Source: an uncultured Corynebacterium sp. (lineage in GTDB: Bacteria > Actinomycetota > Actinomycetes > Mycobacteriales > Mycobacteriaceae). Taken from it: a stretch of 16,511 nucleotides of DNA. Where the stretch lies: assembly GCF_946222305.1 (NCBI RefSeq), contig NZ_CAMIHZ010000038.1, positions 1-16,511 on the forward strand, given 5' to 3'. Of this stretch, positions 1-8,352 are shown one piece after another. The translations under genes were made by a program, and so were the position numbers. The notes below the pieces were generated by a model. That model was not told where the DNA came from and did not search any database. It was given only the letters and a program-made list of their open reading frames with translations. How positions within the stretch are numbered: position 1 is the stretch's first letter; the number at the start of each line of letters is the position of its first letter.

Positions 1-1
1 T

Positions 2-70
2 TTTCAAGAAAAGGACTACGTTGAAGGCCCCTTCAAGACATTCGAGGAGTGGGTGTATAGCTACGGATAA
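2..70 (+). CDS. C-terminal end of an unknown protein (partial)
   Basis: Reading frame 2 is open from the window edge to a TAA at 68-70. The 22 visible residues end in FKTFEEWVYSYG. An aromatic/acidic tail of this kind (F..FeeW...Y) is common at the end of SMI1/KNR4-type (SUKH) immunity proteins, which would suit the toxin debris downstream, but 22 residues cannot establish a family. The start lies outside the window. The coding call rests only on frame continuity and plausible composition. Confidence 0.4.
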   Translation, partial: FQEKDYVEGPFKTFEEWVYSYG

Positions 71-207
71 ACGGGCTTTTCGAGCCCAGCTTAAATGGAC
101 GAATTAACGACATACTAAATGATCGGAAAGTGGCGCAGACAGTTAAAGGTGTAGTTCGCGACGGTGCGTTTATGGATACGGTGTTTGATGACAAACAATT
201 AACCTAA
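61..207 (+). other. Short open frame, probable gene remnant
   Basis: Frame 1 is open from 61 to a TAA at 205-207 and reads like protein, including NGRINDILNDRK and later DGAFMDTVFDD. There is no good start codon or ribosome site. The same frame continues past the stop with another protein-like stretch (NFHGFIPVGVTSTEAFYG) to a TAA at 271-273. This looks like a decayed gene interrupted by stops rather than a working small gene. No family is recognised. Confidence 0.25.
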
Positions 208-266
208 AACTTTCACGGCTTCATTCCCGTTGGTGTGACCTCAACCGAAGCATTCTATGGGCAGTT

Positions 267-981
267 GTGTTAATCCATCCGTATCGGGGGCTCATCACCG
301 ATCCCTCTAGCATCGACTATTATCCCCCTGTTGACGAGAATCAACTGTTTATCCCACCATTCGAGGTAAGGAAGCAAGATTTTCGAAAGAGTGGCTGCTT
401 TATCCCAGTACGGGACAAGAATGCTCCAATCCCCATCCGCTTCACCCACTACTATTACTACCAATCGGCAATGCTCTGGGGCCTACTTTATGCTACCTGG
501 TCTTATCCCGGATCTTCATATCGAGGTTGCTCTTGAGGACGCTCTTGCCTATTACGGTTTGATCGTTTCTTCGCGGCTGGAACACCCCGACTTCGGAGAA
601 GTCGACGAGGACAAAAACGCCGCTTGCGCGTCGGAACCGTCTGATCAAACGCTATTCTAGCCTGCAGAAACCGCCGGCATCACGAGCTTGCTCGCTACAA
701 CAGATGCCATTCCACAACAGACTGCAGGCAGTATAGCCGCCGCAGGGCACACACCTAACGGCTACTTCTTCAATCGGCTCGCAACACACCTGATCCACCA
801 ATCTGGAAACTGCACCGACGACATCAAGCTCGATAGTGATGCCGGAATGTTCAGCCCTATCGGCCCCCACGATGTTCTTCAACCCCTTCGAGACCGACTC
901 ACCCAACCATGTGATAACCCGCACGAATTGCAACAGACACTCGAACAGGCCAGAGGCGCTGGGGTGGATTTCGACGACTAG
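267..981 (+). pseudogene. Decayed unknown gene with frame change and in-frame stop
   Basis: Two frames carry protein-like sequence in turn. Frame 3 (from about 267 to 480) reads PPVDENQLFIPPFEVRKQDF and then FTHYYYYQSAMLW. Frame 1 takes over near 480-500 with FMLPGLIPDLHIEVALEDAL and runs to a TAG at 658-660. Beyond that TAG the same frame stays open and protein-like to a TAG at 979-981, with segments HTPNGYFFNRLATHLIHQSG and HDVLQPLRDRLTQP. The simplest reading is one gene of roughly 230 codons with at least one frameshift and one nonsense mutation. Two separate remnants (about 391-660 and 661-981) are the alternative. No family is recognised. Its place just before an Rhs toxin remnant suggests old toxin or immunity material. 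Confidence 0.35.
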
Positions 982-1159
982 ATCGTCAAGGTACTTCAGC
1001 GCCGCCCATCTGCTCGTTAGCTTGTCACTTCACCACGGTGATCACCATGGCCGATACTTTCCAACCCCGCCCAGGTGAACCATGGAGTACTGCCGGTATT
1101 AACCGCGACTTTCTGGAATCAACTGCAACGCCAGAGGGTGCGGTATTAAAGTCGTGGTT

Positions 1160-1670
1160 TTGTTTGCCGGCCAGTGCATCGATGTAGAGCCGGTTGGTAT
1201 ATAACCGGTCCAAGTACTGCCAGCCCGTAGTGGATTCGTATAACGCTCAAGACCCGTTGGGGCTAGCGTCTGCGCAGGGGTATGTTGATCACGCAGCCTT
1301 CTGGGTCGACGTACCGGGACTTAAAGCGTGCCCTACGGTGGGAGGAAGACGGTGCAACGACCTCTCCACGAGAGACCTCGCAGGGAACAGGGACGAACGC
1401 CACCACTTGATCTCAAGCCATGCTCTAAAAGAAACGAAAACACCTATCTTCTCCGATAGTCATGTCCACAGAAATGGTATTAGTGTGCGGTTGACGCCTG
1501 AAGAGCATGCCAAAACGAACAATTATAGGTTTAGTAAGGAGTTGCAACTTTAGCGACAGTATGAGGTTCAAATGATCCGTTGGGGATGCCATAATGAGCT
1601 AATGAGCGAACAAATTCGCGATATTCTAGATATTGCCCCTCATCGAGATGAAGGTCTCCTACAAGCCTAG
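1160..1670 (+). pseudogene. 3' end of an Rhs-repeat toxin gene with HNH-like toxin tail, broken
   Basis: This is the C-terminal end of an Rhs/YD-repeat polymorphic toxin. In frame 2 (from 1163) it reads FAGQCIDVE, and after a frame change near 1185 it continues in frame 3 with SRLVYNRSKY, then QDPLGLA, GYVDHAAFW and GLK. This is the classic Rhs core end (FpGQy.D.EtGL.YNR.RYYdp...sqDPLGL...YVd....w.DplGL). The variable tail follows, with RHHLISSHALKE and RNGISVRLTPEEHAKTNNY, a pattern typical of HNH/AHH-type nuclease toxins. A TAG at 1551-1553 ends the frame, but the same frame continues with RQYEVQMIRWG to a TAG at 1668-1670, matching how such tails usually end. The upstream Rhs core is missing. 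The gene appears dead through 5' truncation, a frameshift and a nonsense codon. Confidence 0.75.
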
Positions 1671-1740
1671 CTGGCAGACCGGTCGAGACCGGACTGGACG
1701 CCAGTTCGGCTTATCTAGATAACGCAAATTGGAGGATATA

Positions 1741-2205
1741 ATGCACTTTACACAGTCACCCCCGGTTGAATTTGGTTTTGAAAAGAATCTCGACGAACTA
1801 GTTTTCCAAATCAAGAATCACCTAAAAAGAGAAATCAGACCTATGCATCCCGATCAGACGTGGCTCGAATACTCCTATAAGGGAATCCACAGTTTCGGGA
1901 AGGATGAGCGCTTCGTAGCTTTTACTGAAAGAGAAGGATCTGTTCTAGAGTTCACAATCCAAAATTTAAGAACAGAAGACAGCTTTCTAGGCGCCCCCTT
2001 GACTATCGGGGTCGATGACTTCCGCAAATTCCTCGATCAAAAGTCGATCCCGTGGAGCCTTTCTTGGGGAGACACCCTGTTTCTCTACGAAAACTGGATG
2101 GCCTTCTTCATTGAGGATAGCCTGATCAGCTCGATCCTTTGGTATAACCCAGAAGTAATGCCATACCTCGAGTTGTTAGACCTAGCCTTCCCACCCAAAA
2201 ATTGA
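1741..2205 (+). CDS. Probable immunity protein of the Rhs toxin remnant
   Basis: This 154-aa soluble protein has no signal peptide or membrane segment. I chose the ATG at 1741 because GGAGG at 1731-1735 sits five bases before it; an in-frame TTG at 1729 overlaps that ribosome site and is unlikely. It begins 70 bp after the final stop of the broken Rhs toxin tail, the usual place for a cognate immunity gene. The sequence is acidic and rich in aromatics (WLEYSYKGIHSFGKDERF, IPWSLSWGDTLFLYENW), as many immunity proteins are. It is visibly more AT-rich than the secretion genes downstream, which suggests horizontal transfer. I do not recognise the family; the function is inferred from position and composition. 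Confidence 0.6.
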   Translation: MHFTQSPPVEFGFEKNLDELVFQIKNHLKREIRPMHPDQTWLEYSYKGIHSFGKDERFVAFTEREGSVLEFTIQNLRTEDSFLGAPLTIGVDDFRKFLDQKSIPWSLSWGDTLFLYENWMAFFIEDSLISSILWYNPEVMPYLELLDLAFPPKN

Positions 2206-2250
2206 ATGGTAAACCAAGCCAAACTATTCCTGGCCGCAGGGTAACTCTCA

Positions 2251-2898
2251 ATGAACCCCCGTGATTTGTCCAACTCCACCTCGTCTGCGCTTAAGGTCGC
2301 CACCATACTCGCTCAACAAGTTAACCCCACATTTCCCGGCTTCGAGCGTGTATCAGCACGTCAATTACATGATCATTTCACATCCCAGCAAACCATAGAA
2401 ATTATCAAGCTTTTTCGACCACTTGCGGCTGAAAGCTTCGCCAATCCATCGGCCCGTATTTTCTTCGCCATCTTACTCAACATGGGCGCAGATGATGTCG
2501 ACGTAACTCCCATCGTCGACGAAGCCGAACGCTTTCAGCACTCCACGAACCCGATTATCCGGGAGATGATCGATAACGATCAGGCCCTTCTCTTAGACGT
2601 AATAAAGCCTAGTAATTTCACGCTTTTCAACAGGTATCTTCAACTTCACGGGCCAGCCCTAACAGGGAACCAGGTCGAGCTTCTACGTAAAGCTGCGAAA
2701 GACGGGGCGTTTCGTACCGCTGCCGAGTTTCAGTGGCTTAGCCGCTCTCGGTTCGCCAGCATTCCAGGATCGGCCTATGCTGTGTCTTTCATTGGGCAAG
2801 CAGGGCCGATTCTTTGGGACTCAGATGAGGAAACACGCACCATCGAGGTCCTTGAAGCGCGACAACATATGCTCCGTCGTCCAAACTTGGGTTTATGA
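2251..2898 (+). CDS. Hypothetical protein, paralogue A (possible orphan immunity protein)
   Basis: This 215-aa, mainly helical soluble protein starts at an ATG at 2251 with only a weak purine stretch (AGGG near 2238-2241) upstream. It is a diverged relative of the gene at 3348-3932. Shared landmarks in the same order are LLNMGADDVDVTPIVDEAERF-like (partner LINLGAKDLDITHAVDEMLFY-like), IKPSNFTLFNRYLQL (partner IHPKNFDQFNRFLKA) and AFRTAAEFQW (partner AFREHPEFQW). It follows the immunity candidate at 1741 by 45 bp. Duplicated, diverged small soluble genes behind an Rhs remnant are typical of orphan immunity arrays. No named family is recognised and no catalytic motif is seen. Confidence 0.65.
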   Translation: MNPRDLSNSTSSALKVATILAQQVNPTFPGFERVSARQLHDHFTSQQTIEIIKLFRPLAAESFANPSARIFFAILLNMGADDVDVTPIVDEAERFQHSTNPIIREMIDNDQALLLDVIKPSNFTLFNRYLQLHGPALTGNQVELLRKAAKDGAFRTAAEFQWLSRSRFASIPGSAYAVSFIGQAGPILWDSDEETRTIEVLEARQHMLRRPNLGL

Positions 2899-3347
2899 TT
2901 GCGCGCTCTATTTTAGGTTCCCTAGCGCCAAGAAACGGCGACACGGCCACGTCTTAAATGGGGTTGCACTGACTTAAGTCTGCGTCGCACTGTTGGTCAC
3001 CAGTGTTTTAAGAAAAGATGGTGGAATGGTTGTGTCTTTGTCTGTCTCCACGTGATCTGCAACGCCACCTTTTCCAGATGGAATGGCTAGCGTTGGTTTT
3101 CAGTCATCTTGCACCCTAGCGCGATCTATCTGTGGTGACTAGCTATATGCGAAGCGGCGAGCCATATCAGCGGTTGAAACTTTGGTCCCGCATGCGATTG
3201 CGAAGCTGCGTACCATTTGGTGACGGCTCCGGAGACGAAGCTGTCTGGCCCGTTGCAGACGGCGGTCGCAGAGGGACAAGTGGTGCATCACACCATGTCA
3301 GAATCTGCGATTGCCCGAACTATTACGATGCTATAGAAGGAGACACA
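2899..3347. other. 449-bp gap with possible small gene debris
   Basis: No convincing intact gene is present. Frame 2 from 3143 reads RRAISAVETLVPHAIAKLR and stops at 3221-3223. Frame 1 from GTG 3220 reads VTAPETKLSGPLQTAVAEG and ends at a TAG at 3334-3336, just before the ribosome site of the next gene. Together they look like one short helical protein split by a frameshift, possibly the end of a lost toxin or a small secreted helical protein; this is speculative. The part 2899-3140 shows nothing I can name. No transposase or clear terminal inverted repeats were seen. Confidence 0.3.
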
Positions 3348-3932
3348 ATGGATATCCCCAACCCATATGAGCCTAAAGGCCCGGCGATTGACGAGCAGAT
3401 CATCGCTGAGCTGAGGGAGGTCAAACCGGATTTTTATCAAGACCCGAACAGCATCATTGATCATGTTACGGAGGCAAAACGAACGTTCACGCCGGCGCAA
3501 AAACGGCAGTTCATTGCCCAGCATCGGCATAAGGCTGAACGCCCGTTGGATGAGTGGTCTCGGTCGTATATGGGCATGCTTATCAATCTGGGTGCGAAGG
3601 ATTTGGATATCACCCATGCGGTGGATGAGATGCTGTTCTACATCGACTCCGGAGGTGACCACTACGCTATTCGTTCCCTTGTCAAGGCTGATACAAACCT
3701 CATGATTTACAATATTCATCCGAAGAATTTTGATCAGTTTAATCGGTTTTTGAAGGCCACTAGCGTCAATGAGCCGGAGATTCTTTATGAGTGGCAGGGA
3801 ACCCTCATTGCGTTCGGGGTGAAGAAGAAGGCGTTTCGTGAGCATCCGGAGTTTCAGTGGGTCACAGACACCGCGTATGCTACCGATCCGCGGTTTAAAA
3901 AAGACATTGAAAAGATGTCGAAAAGTTCGTGA
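3348..3932 (+). CDS. Hypothetical protein, paralogue B (possible orphan immunity protein)
   Basis: This 194-aa, mostly helical soluble protein has no signal peptide. I chose the ATG at 3348 because AAGGAG at 3337-3342 lies six bases upstream; the frame is open back to about 3132, but that part has no ribosome site and unnatural composition. It is paralogous to the 2251-2898 gene across its central and C-terminal parts, sharing LGAKDLDIT, NFDQFNRFL and AFREHPEFQW landmarks. The C-terminus is lysine-rich (KKDIEKMSKSS). It is the last gene before eccC, 232 bp away on the same strand. The function is unknown. Immunity or toxin-linked chaperone roles are suggested only by the duplicated arrangement next to Rhs debris. 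Confidence 0.7.
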   Translation: MDIPNPYEPKGPAIDEQIIAELREVKPDFYQDPNSIIDHVTEAKRTFTPAQKRQFIAQHRHKAERPLDEWSRSYMGMLINLGAKDLDITHAVDEMLFYIDSGGDHYAIRSLVKADTNLMIYNIHPKNFDQFNRFLKATSVNEPEILYEWQGTLIAFGVKKKAFREHPEFQWVTDTAYATDPRFKKDIEKMSKSS

Positions 3933-4164
3933 CTCTGCTCCCTGCTTTTAACGTGAAAGGTTTGAGTTGTTGGCCTGCGGTGTCGTGTTGGGAGGGGTGA
4001 AGCGAGGCGTCGATATAGAAGAAAGCCCCAGCCCGTCCGAACGGGAAAGTCTCCTGGCACGTAGTGGCGCACTCGAAGTTAGCCTCGTTTACACTCGATG
4101 AATAGCTCTCGCAATTTATAGGGTCTAGAGCCCGTGAGTTCGACAACCGCATCGATAGAGGATC

Positions 4165-7100
4165 ATGTCTACACGCATTGTTCATCGCCCCGCGCGGACA
4201 CATCAGAAGATAGCCGCTGAAAAACCGATCCAACTCGCGGCCGTGCCTACCGTGCGATCGAATGGTCAGGGCGCGAACATAATCTCCTTTATTCTGCCCG
4301 TGGTGGGTGGCATGGGAATGGTGTTGATGATGATGTCTTCGGGCAATCCCATTCGCATGGCGGTCGGAGCTGTCATGTTTGTGGTCGTAATTCTCGGCGC
4401 CACCGTCATGTTTATCCGCTCCAAAACAGGCAAGCGGAAAGAAGCGGAAATCGCCCGCGAGAGGTTCCTTGACCATCTTCAGGAAACCGAAAGTGAAGTA
4501 CGTGCCCGCGCGCAGGCGCAATTGGATCTCTCGCGAGTACGTAATCCTGCCCCAGAAGCCCTTACGGATGCCATTCGTAACCCTTTTCGTTTGTGGGAAC
4601 GGCGCCGGACTGACGAAGATGTTTTGGTCACCCGCATCGGCACCGGGGTGGCCGACCTCGCTTGTGGCATAGCGCCTAAAGAGACTGCTGATCCCATGGC
4701 TATTACCGAGCCGATCGCGCAGGCGCACATGGATCGTATGCTCAAGCGTGCTCGAACGATCGAGAACTCCCCGCTGGCCATTCCTGCGCGCGGCAGTGTT
4801 TCCATCGTCGGGCCGGCGGAGCTCACCGCTGAAGCGATTCGGGCGGTCATTACCCAGGCAGCCGTGTTCCATTCACCAGATGATTTGTCCATCCATGTGA
4901 CGATGCCGCTTTCTGACCCAGCCGACAATGGCCGGTGGGCATTGTGGCTCCCGCATCTGCTCAGCAAAGATCGGTTTGATGGACCTATTGGACGACGCCA
5001 AGTCTCCCACGATGAAAACTCCGCCGCAGCCTTAATTGCCGAACTGCGACGGCGCGCAGAATTGTTGCAGGAACGGTCACGTTATAAAATGACGGCCCTG
5101 GATGAGCCGTTTCTTATGATCGTAGCGAACATGGATACCCCACACGGGCATGCCATCGCACAGGAAATCGGGACCATCCCCAGTTTGGATAAGGCTCGTG
5201 TAACTCTTCTGGCGACGACGGCGCATCAGCAAAATGAACCCTCCCATGTCGATGTGCGTGTCACTCTCAACGAAGACCGTAGTTTTCAGTCCGAGCTATT
5301 GGATCGCGGCGAGATTCGTCAGCCCGAACAGGGGGAGAAGGGGTACGTGGAACGTGCTTTGTACGGGGGATTCTCCGGTCATTTAGACCGAGTGGACTGT
5401 GCACAGGCCACAGCAATTACCCGGGCACTTGCGCCATTGCGCTTGGTGGAAGATAAAACACCGGATGCTCCGTTGGAACAAACTATTGGCTTGGACGCGA
5501 TGCTAGGAATCGAGGATTTCGCCACCTACGATATTGCCCGACAGTGGGAGCCCAAGTCTTCAGCCGAATTCCTCAAGGTCCCGTTCGGAATTGATGCTGA
5601 AGCCCAGCCGATCTACCTGGATATTAAAGAGTCCGCGAAAAACGGAATGGGTCCTCACGGTTTGTGTGTGGGCGCAACGGGTTCCGGTAAGTCTGAGGTG
5701 CTGCGCACTATCGTGTTGGCCCAGGTCGTCAACCATGCACCAGATCAATTATCCCTCGTGCTCGTGGACTTCAAGGGTGGCGCTACGTTCGCTGGTCTGG
5801 AACCACTGCCGCATACAGCAGCGCTAGTGGATAATTTGGGCGACGGTGCCGGATTGGTCGACCGGTTGCACGATTCGATTGTGGGGGAGATTCAGCGTCG
5901 ACAACACGTCCTACAGCAAGCCGGCAACCTAGCCAACGTTGGTGAATACAACAAGATTCGCGATGAAAAGGTAGCGGCAGCGCAGCGAGGAGAACTTCCT
6001 GAGTCGGAAATTCCGGAGCCTTTGCCAGTCCTTTTTGTCGTTATCGATGAGTTCGGCGAGTTGTTAGCTGCAAAACCTGAGTTCATCGAACTGTTCGTTC
6101 AAATCGGTCGTATCGGCCGTTCGATTGGTGTGCACTTGCTGCTTGCCTCCCAGCGGTTGGAGGAGGGCCGGCTCCGTGGATTGGAAACTTATCTGTCTTA
6201 CCGCATTGGATTGCGTACCTTCTCCGCGTCGGAATCCCGCACCGCCTTGGGCACCACTGCTGCACACGAGCTACCCCCTATCCCCGGATCGGGATACCTC
6301 AAAGTTGATCCCGACATTTTCGATAGGTTTAAGGCCGCCTACGTTTCTGGGCCGTACGAATCCTCCGCATCTCAGCAAGAAAATGTGCTGCCGCCTGTGC
6401 CGATGCCGCTCGACCTTCACAACTCCACTGAAAGTTGGCTAGCTCACCGTGAAGAGGCCTTTCGTGTGCAACTCGATAACAATCGTGATCGTGAAGAGGT
6501 TCCTGCCGACGACAGAACCACATTGGAGTTGGTGGTGTCTCGACTCGCCCCCGCCGCAGAAACCACGCGCCAGATCTGGTTGCCACCATTACCGGAACAA
6601 ACTGGACTAGAGGCAGCTGTAGGCAGAGTCGAACCAACCTCCACTCGTGGTCTCGTAGGCGAAAAACCTGGCACGTTGAAACTTCCCATCGGGCTGAAAG
6701 ACAAGCCGTTAGAGCAGTGGCAAGGGCCAATGGTTATCGATCTCGCTGGCTCCCAGGGAAACGTTGCAGTGCTCGGAGCTCCGCAGTCGGGAAAAACCAC
6801 CACTCTCAAGACACTGATACTGTCGCTGGCGCTGACCCACACACCCGCAGAGGCTGCCGTGTACATCGTCGATCTCAACGGCAGCGCTTTTACAGATTTT
6901 CAGACCTTGCCCCACGTAGGTGACGTTGCCACCCGGTTCGAGGAAAACAAACTTCGCCGAACATTCTCCGAAATGGTGCAATTTCTCAATGAGCGGGAGC
7001 AGATTTTTGCAGCCCACCGCATCTCCTCCGTGGAACAGATGCGAGAGATGCATTCTAAGGGCCAGTTACCGGAACTCCGAAACGCGGATGTGTTCCTTGT

Positions 7101-8238
7101 GATTGACGGTTGGAATCGGCTGAAGAAGGATTACGACGAACTCGCAGAAGTGGTTCTGTCACTAGCTGAGCGCGGCCTTGGCTACGGCATCCACGTTATC
7201 TTCGCCACCGGCCGATGGGCGGATTTCAAGTTGCAATTGCAGTCAGTCATCGGCACACGCATCGAGCATCGTCTGAACGATCCTTTAGACTCCAGCGTGG
7301 GCAAGAAGCCCCAAGAGGCGCTGGCGAAACAGTCTGTCGGGCGTGCCATGGCGAATGATGCTCTGTTCGCCCAAATCTGTATGCCTTACCTTAAGCAACC
7401 TGATGTGGTACGCACGCAGGATACACATTCGCTGATTACCGCTATCGCCGATGCCCACCAGGGTACGGAAGCCGCACCAATTCGTATGCTTCCGGCCAAG
7501 GTGGAATATGACGAGCTGGTTGCCACCTCGGCAGGTGCGGAGCCAGCATTGATCGGTCTGGGAGAAACAACACTCCAGCCGGTGCGGTTTGATTTCGATC
7601 GAGGCCAGCGCCATCTATTTATCGTTGGTGATTCCGAATCGGGTAAGACTTCCACGATGCGCACACTTCTGGCAGAAGCGATCCGTGGCAAAAAACCCGG
7701 CCAAGTCATGTTCGGTGTTTTCGACCCGCGTCGCACATTGCTGGGAGAATGCCCCGAAGAGTTTCTCGGTGAATATGCGGGGACTCGTCCAAGCGCAGAA
7801 ATCTTAGCAAAGGGAATTGCTAAGGAATTGGAACGTCGCTTGCCTCCCGCCTCTATTACACCAGAACAACTAAGGAGTAAGTCCTGGTGGCAGGGGCCAG
7901 AAATCTATTTGCTCATCGACGATGCAGAGCAATTTGAAGGCAACCAGAACCCCCTGCGGCCTATCGTCCCTTATCTCTCGCATGCAGCGGATATCGGTTT
8001 GCATGTTTGGGTAGCTCGACGCTCAGCGGGGGTCTCCCGCTCAGCCTATGATCCGCTCATTCAAAGCATTCGCGAGAATGGTGCCAGCGGTTTGTTGCTT
8101 TCCGGTGAAAAGCAGGAGGGTGCTATTTGGCCAAAAATTTACTTGGAGCCATTGCCGGCAGGCCGTGGCCGTTGGGTGCGTAACTCAGGACGCACCGAGT
8201 TGGTTCAGGTGGCCTACACGCCCCCGACTTCTTTCTAA
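4165..8238 (+). CDS. eccC: Type VII secretion ATPase EccC (fused Ca-Cb form)
   Basis: This 1357-aa membrane-anchored motor of the ESX/type VII secretion system recognises and drives export of WXG100-type substrates. Two transmembrane helices lie near residues 35-52 and 58-77. Three FtsK/SpoIIIE-type ATPase domains follow. Domain 1 has Walker A GATGSGKS at 503-510 and Walker B VVIDE with D628-E629, then the family block GVHLLLASQRLEEGRLRGLE and YRIGLRTFSASESR. Domain 2 has Walker A GAPQSGKTT at 871-879 but Walker B reads LVIDGW (D981, no Glu). Domain 3 has GDSESGKTS at 1155-1163 and LLIDDAE (D1252-D1253). The length is that of single-chain EccC. The start has AGAGGA at 4157-4162 only two bases before the ATG, so translation may be modest. 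No esx, eccB, eccD or mycP gene is in the window. Confidence 0.95.
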   Translation: MSTRIVHRPARTHQKIAAEKPIQLAAVPTVRSNGQGANIISFILPVVGGMGMVLMMMSSGNPIRMAVGAVMFVVVILGATVMFIRSKTGKRKEAEIARERFLDHLQETESEVRARAQAQLDLSRVRNPAPEALTDAIRNPFRLWERRRTDEDVLVTRIGTGVADLACGIAPKETADPMAITEPIAQAHMDRMLKRARTIENSPLAIPARGSVSIVGPAELTAEAIRAVITQAAVFHSPDDLSIHVTMPLSDPADNGRWALWLPHLLSKDRFDGPIGRRQVSHDENSAAALIAELRRRAELLQERSRYKMTALDEPFLMIVANMDTPHGHAIAQEIGTIPSLDKARVTLLATTAHQQNEPSHVDVRVTLNEDRSFQSELLDRGEIRQPEQGEKGYVERALYGGFSGHLDRVDCAQATAITRALAPLRLVEDKTPDAPLEQTIGLDAMLGIEDFATYDIARQWEPKSSAEFLKVPFGIDAEAQPIYLDIKESAKNGMGPHGLCVGATGSGKSEVLRTIVLAQVVNHAPDQLSLVLVDFKGGATFAGLEPLPHTAALVDNLGDGAGLVDRLHDSIVGEIQRRQHVLQQAGNLANVGEYNKIRDEKVAAAQRGELPESEIPEPLPVLFVVIDEFGELLAAKPEFIELFVQIGRIGRSIGVHLLLASQRLEEGRLRGLETYLSYRIGLRTFSASESRTALGTTAAHELPPIPGSGYLKVDPDIFDRFKAAYVSGPYESSASQQENVLPPVPMPLDLHNSTESWLAHREEAFRVQLDNNRDREEVPADDRTTLELVVSRLAPAAETTRQIWLPPLPEQTGLEAAVGRVEPTSTRGLVGEKPGTLKLPIGLKDKPLEQWQGPMVIDLAGSQGNVAVLGAPQSGKTTTLKTLILSLALTHTPAEAAVYIVDLNGSAFTDFQTLPHVGDVATRFEENKLRRTFSEMVQFLNEREQIFAAHRISSVEQMREMHSKGQLPELRNADVFLVIDGWNRLKKDYDELAEVVLSLAERGLGYGIHVIFATGRWADFKLQLQSVIGTRIEHRLNDPLDSSVGKKPQEALAKQSVGRAMANDALFAQICMPYLKQPDVVRTQDTHSLITAIADAHQGTEAAPIRMLPAKVEYDELVATSAGAEPALIGLGETTLQPVRFDFDRGQRHLFIVGDSESGKTSTMRTLLAEAIRGKKPGQVMFGVFDPRRTLLGECPEEFLGEYAGTRPSAEILAKGIAKELERRLPPASITPEQLRSKSWWQGPEIYLLIDDAEQFEGNQNPLRPIVPYLSHAADIGLHVWVARRSAGVSRSAYDPLIQSIRENGASGLLLSGEKQEGAIWPKIYLEPLPAGRGRWVRNSGRTELVQVAYTPPTSF

Positions 8239-8352
8239 TTGGCTGTTGCTGCGGGCGGAAAGCACCATCGTTAAACTCTGGTAGCGAAAGCAATAGAGAC
8301 TCGGGTGATTCGGGCATCGGTCGTATGGGCCCGTTGTAGGAAAGAGGACAGC

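Noticed and set aside
1047..1187. 46-codon frame starting MADTFQPRPGEPWSTAGINR at ATG 1047.
   Set aside because: It has no convincing ribosome site, overlaps the Rhs FAGQ segment in another frame and has no recognisable family; probably chance or debris.
3288..3845. Long reverse-strand open frame opposite paralogue B.
   Set aside because: It is a shadow of the forward gene, which has a good ribosome site and a paralogue match in the window.
4032..4045. CCCGT-CCGA-ACGGG hairpin before eccC as a terminator.
   Set aside because: It has only five pairs and no T-run follows; could be chance.
1..4164. Searched for insertion sequences, transposase fragments, tRNA genes or att sites that would explain the island.
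   Set aside because: No transposase motif, tRNA-like cloverleaf or paired terminal repeats were seen by eye.
3895..4872. 325-codon reverse-strand frame across the eccC start.
   Set aside because: It covers the clear EccC N-terminus; its His/Arg-rich composition is typical of an antisense shadow.
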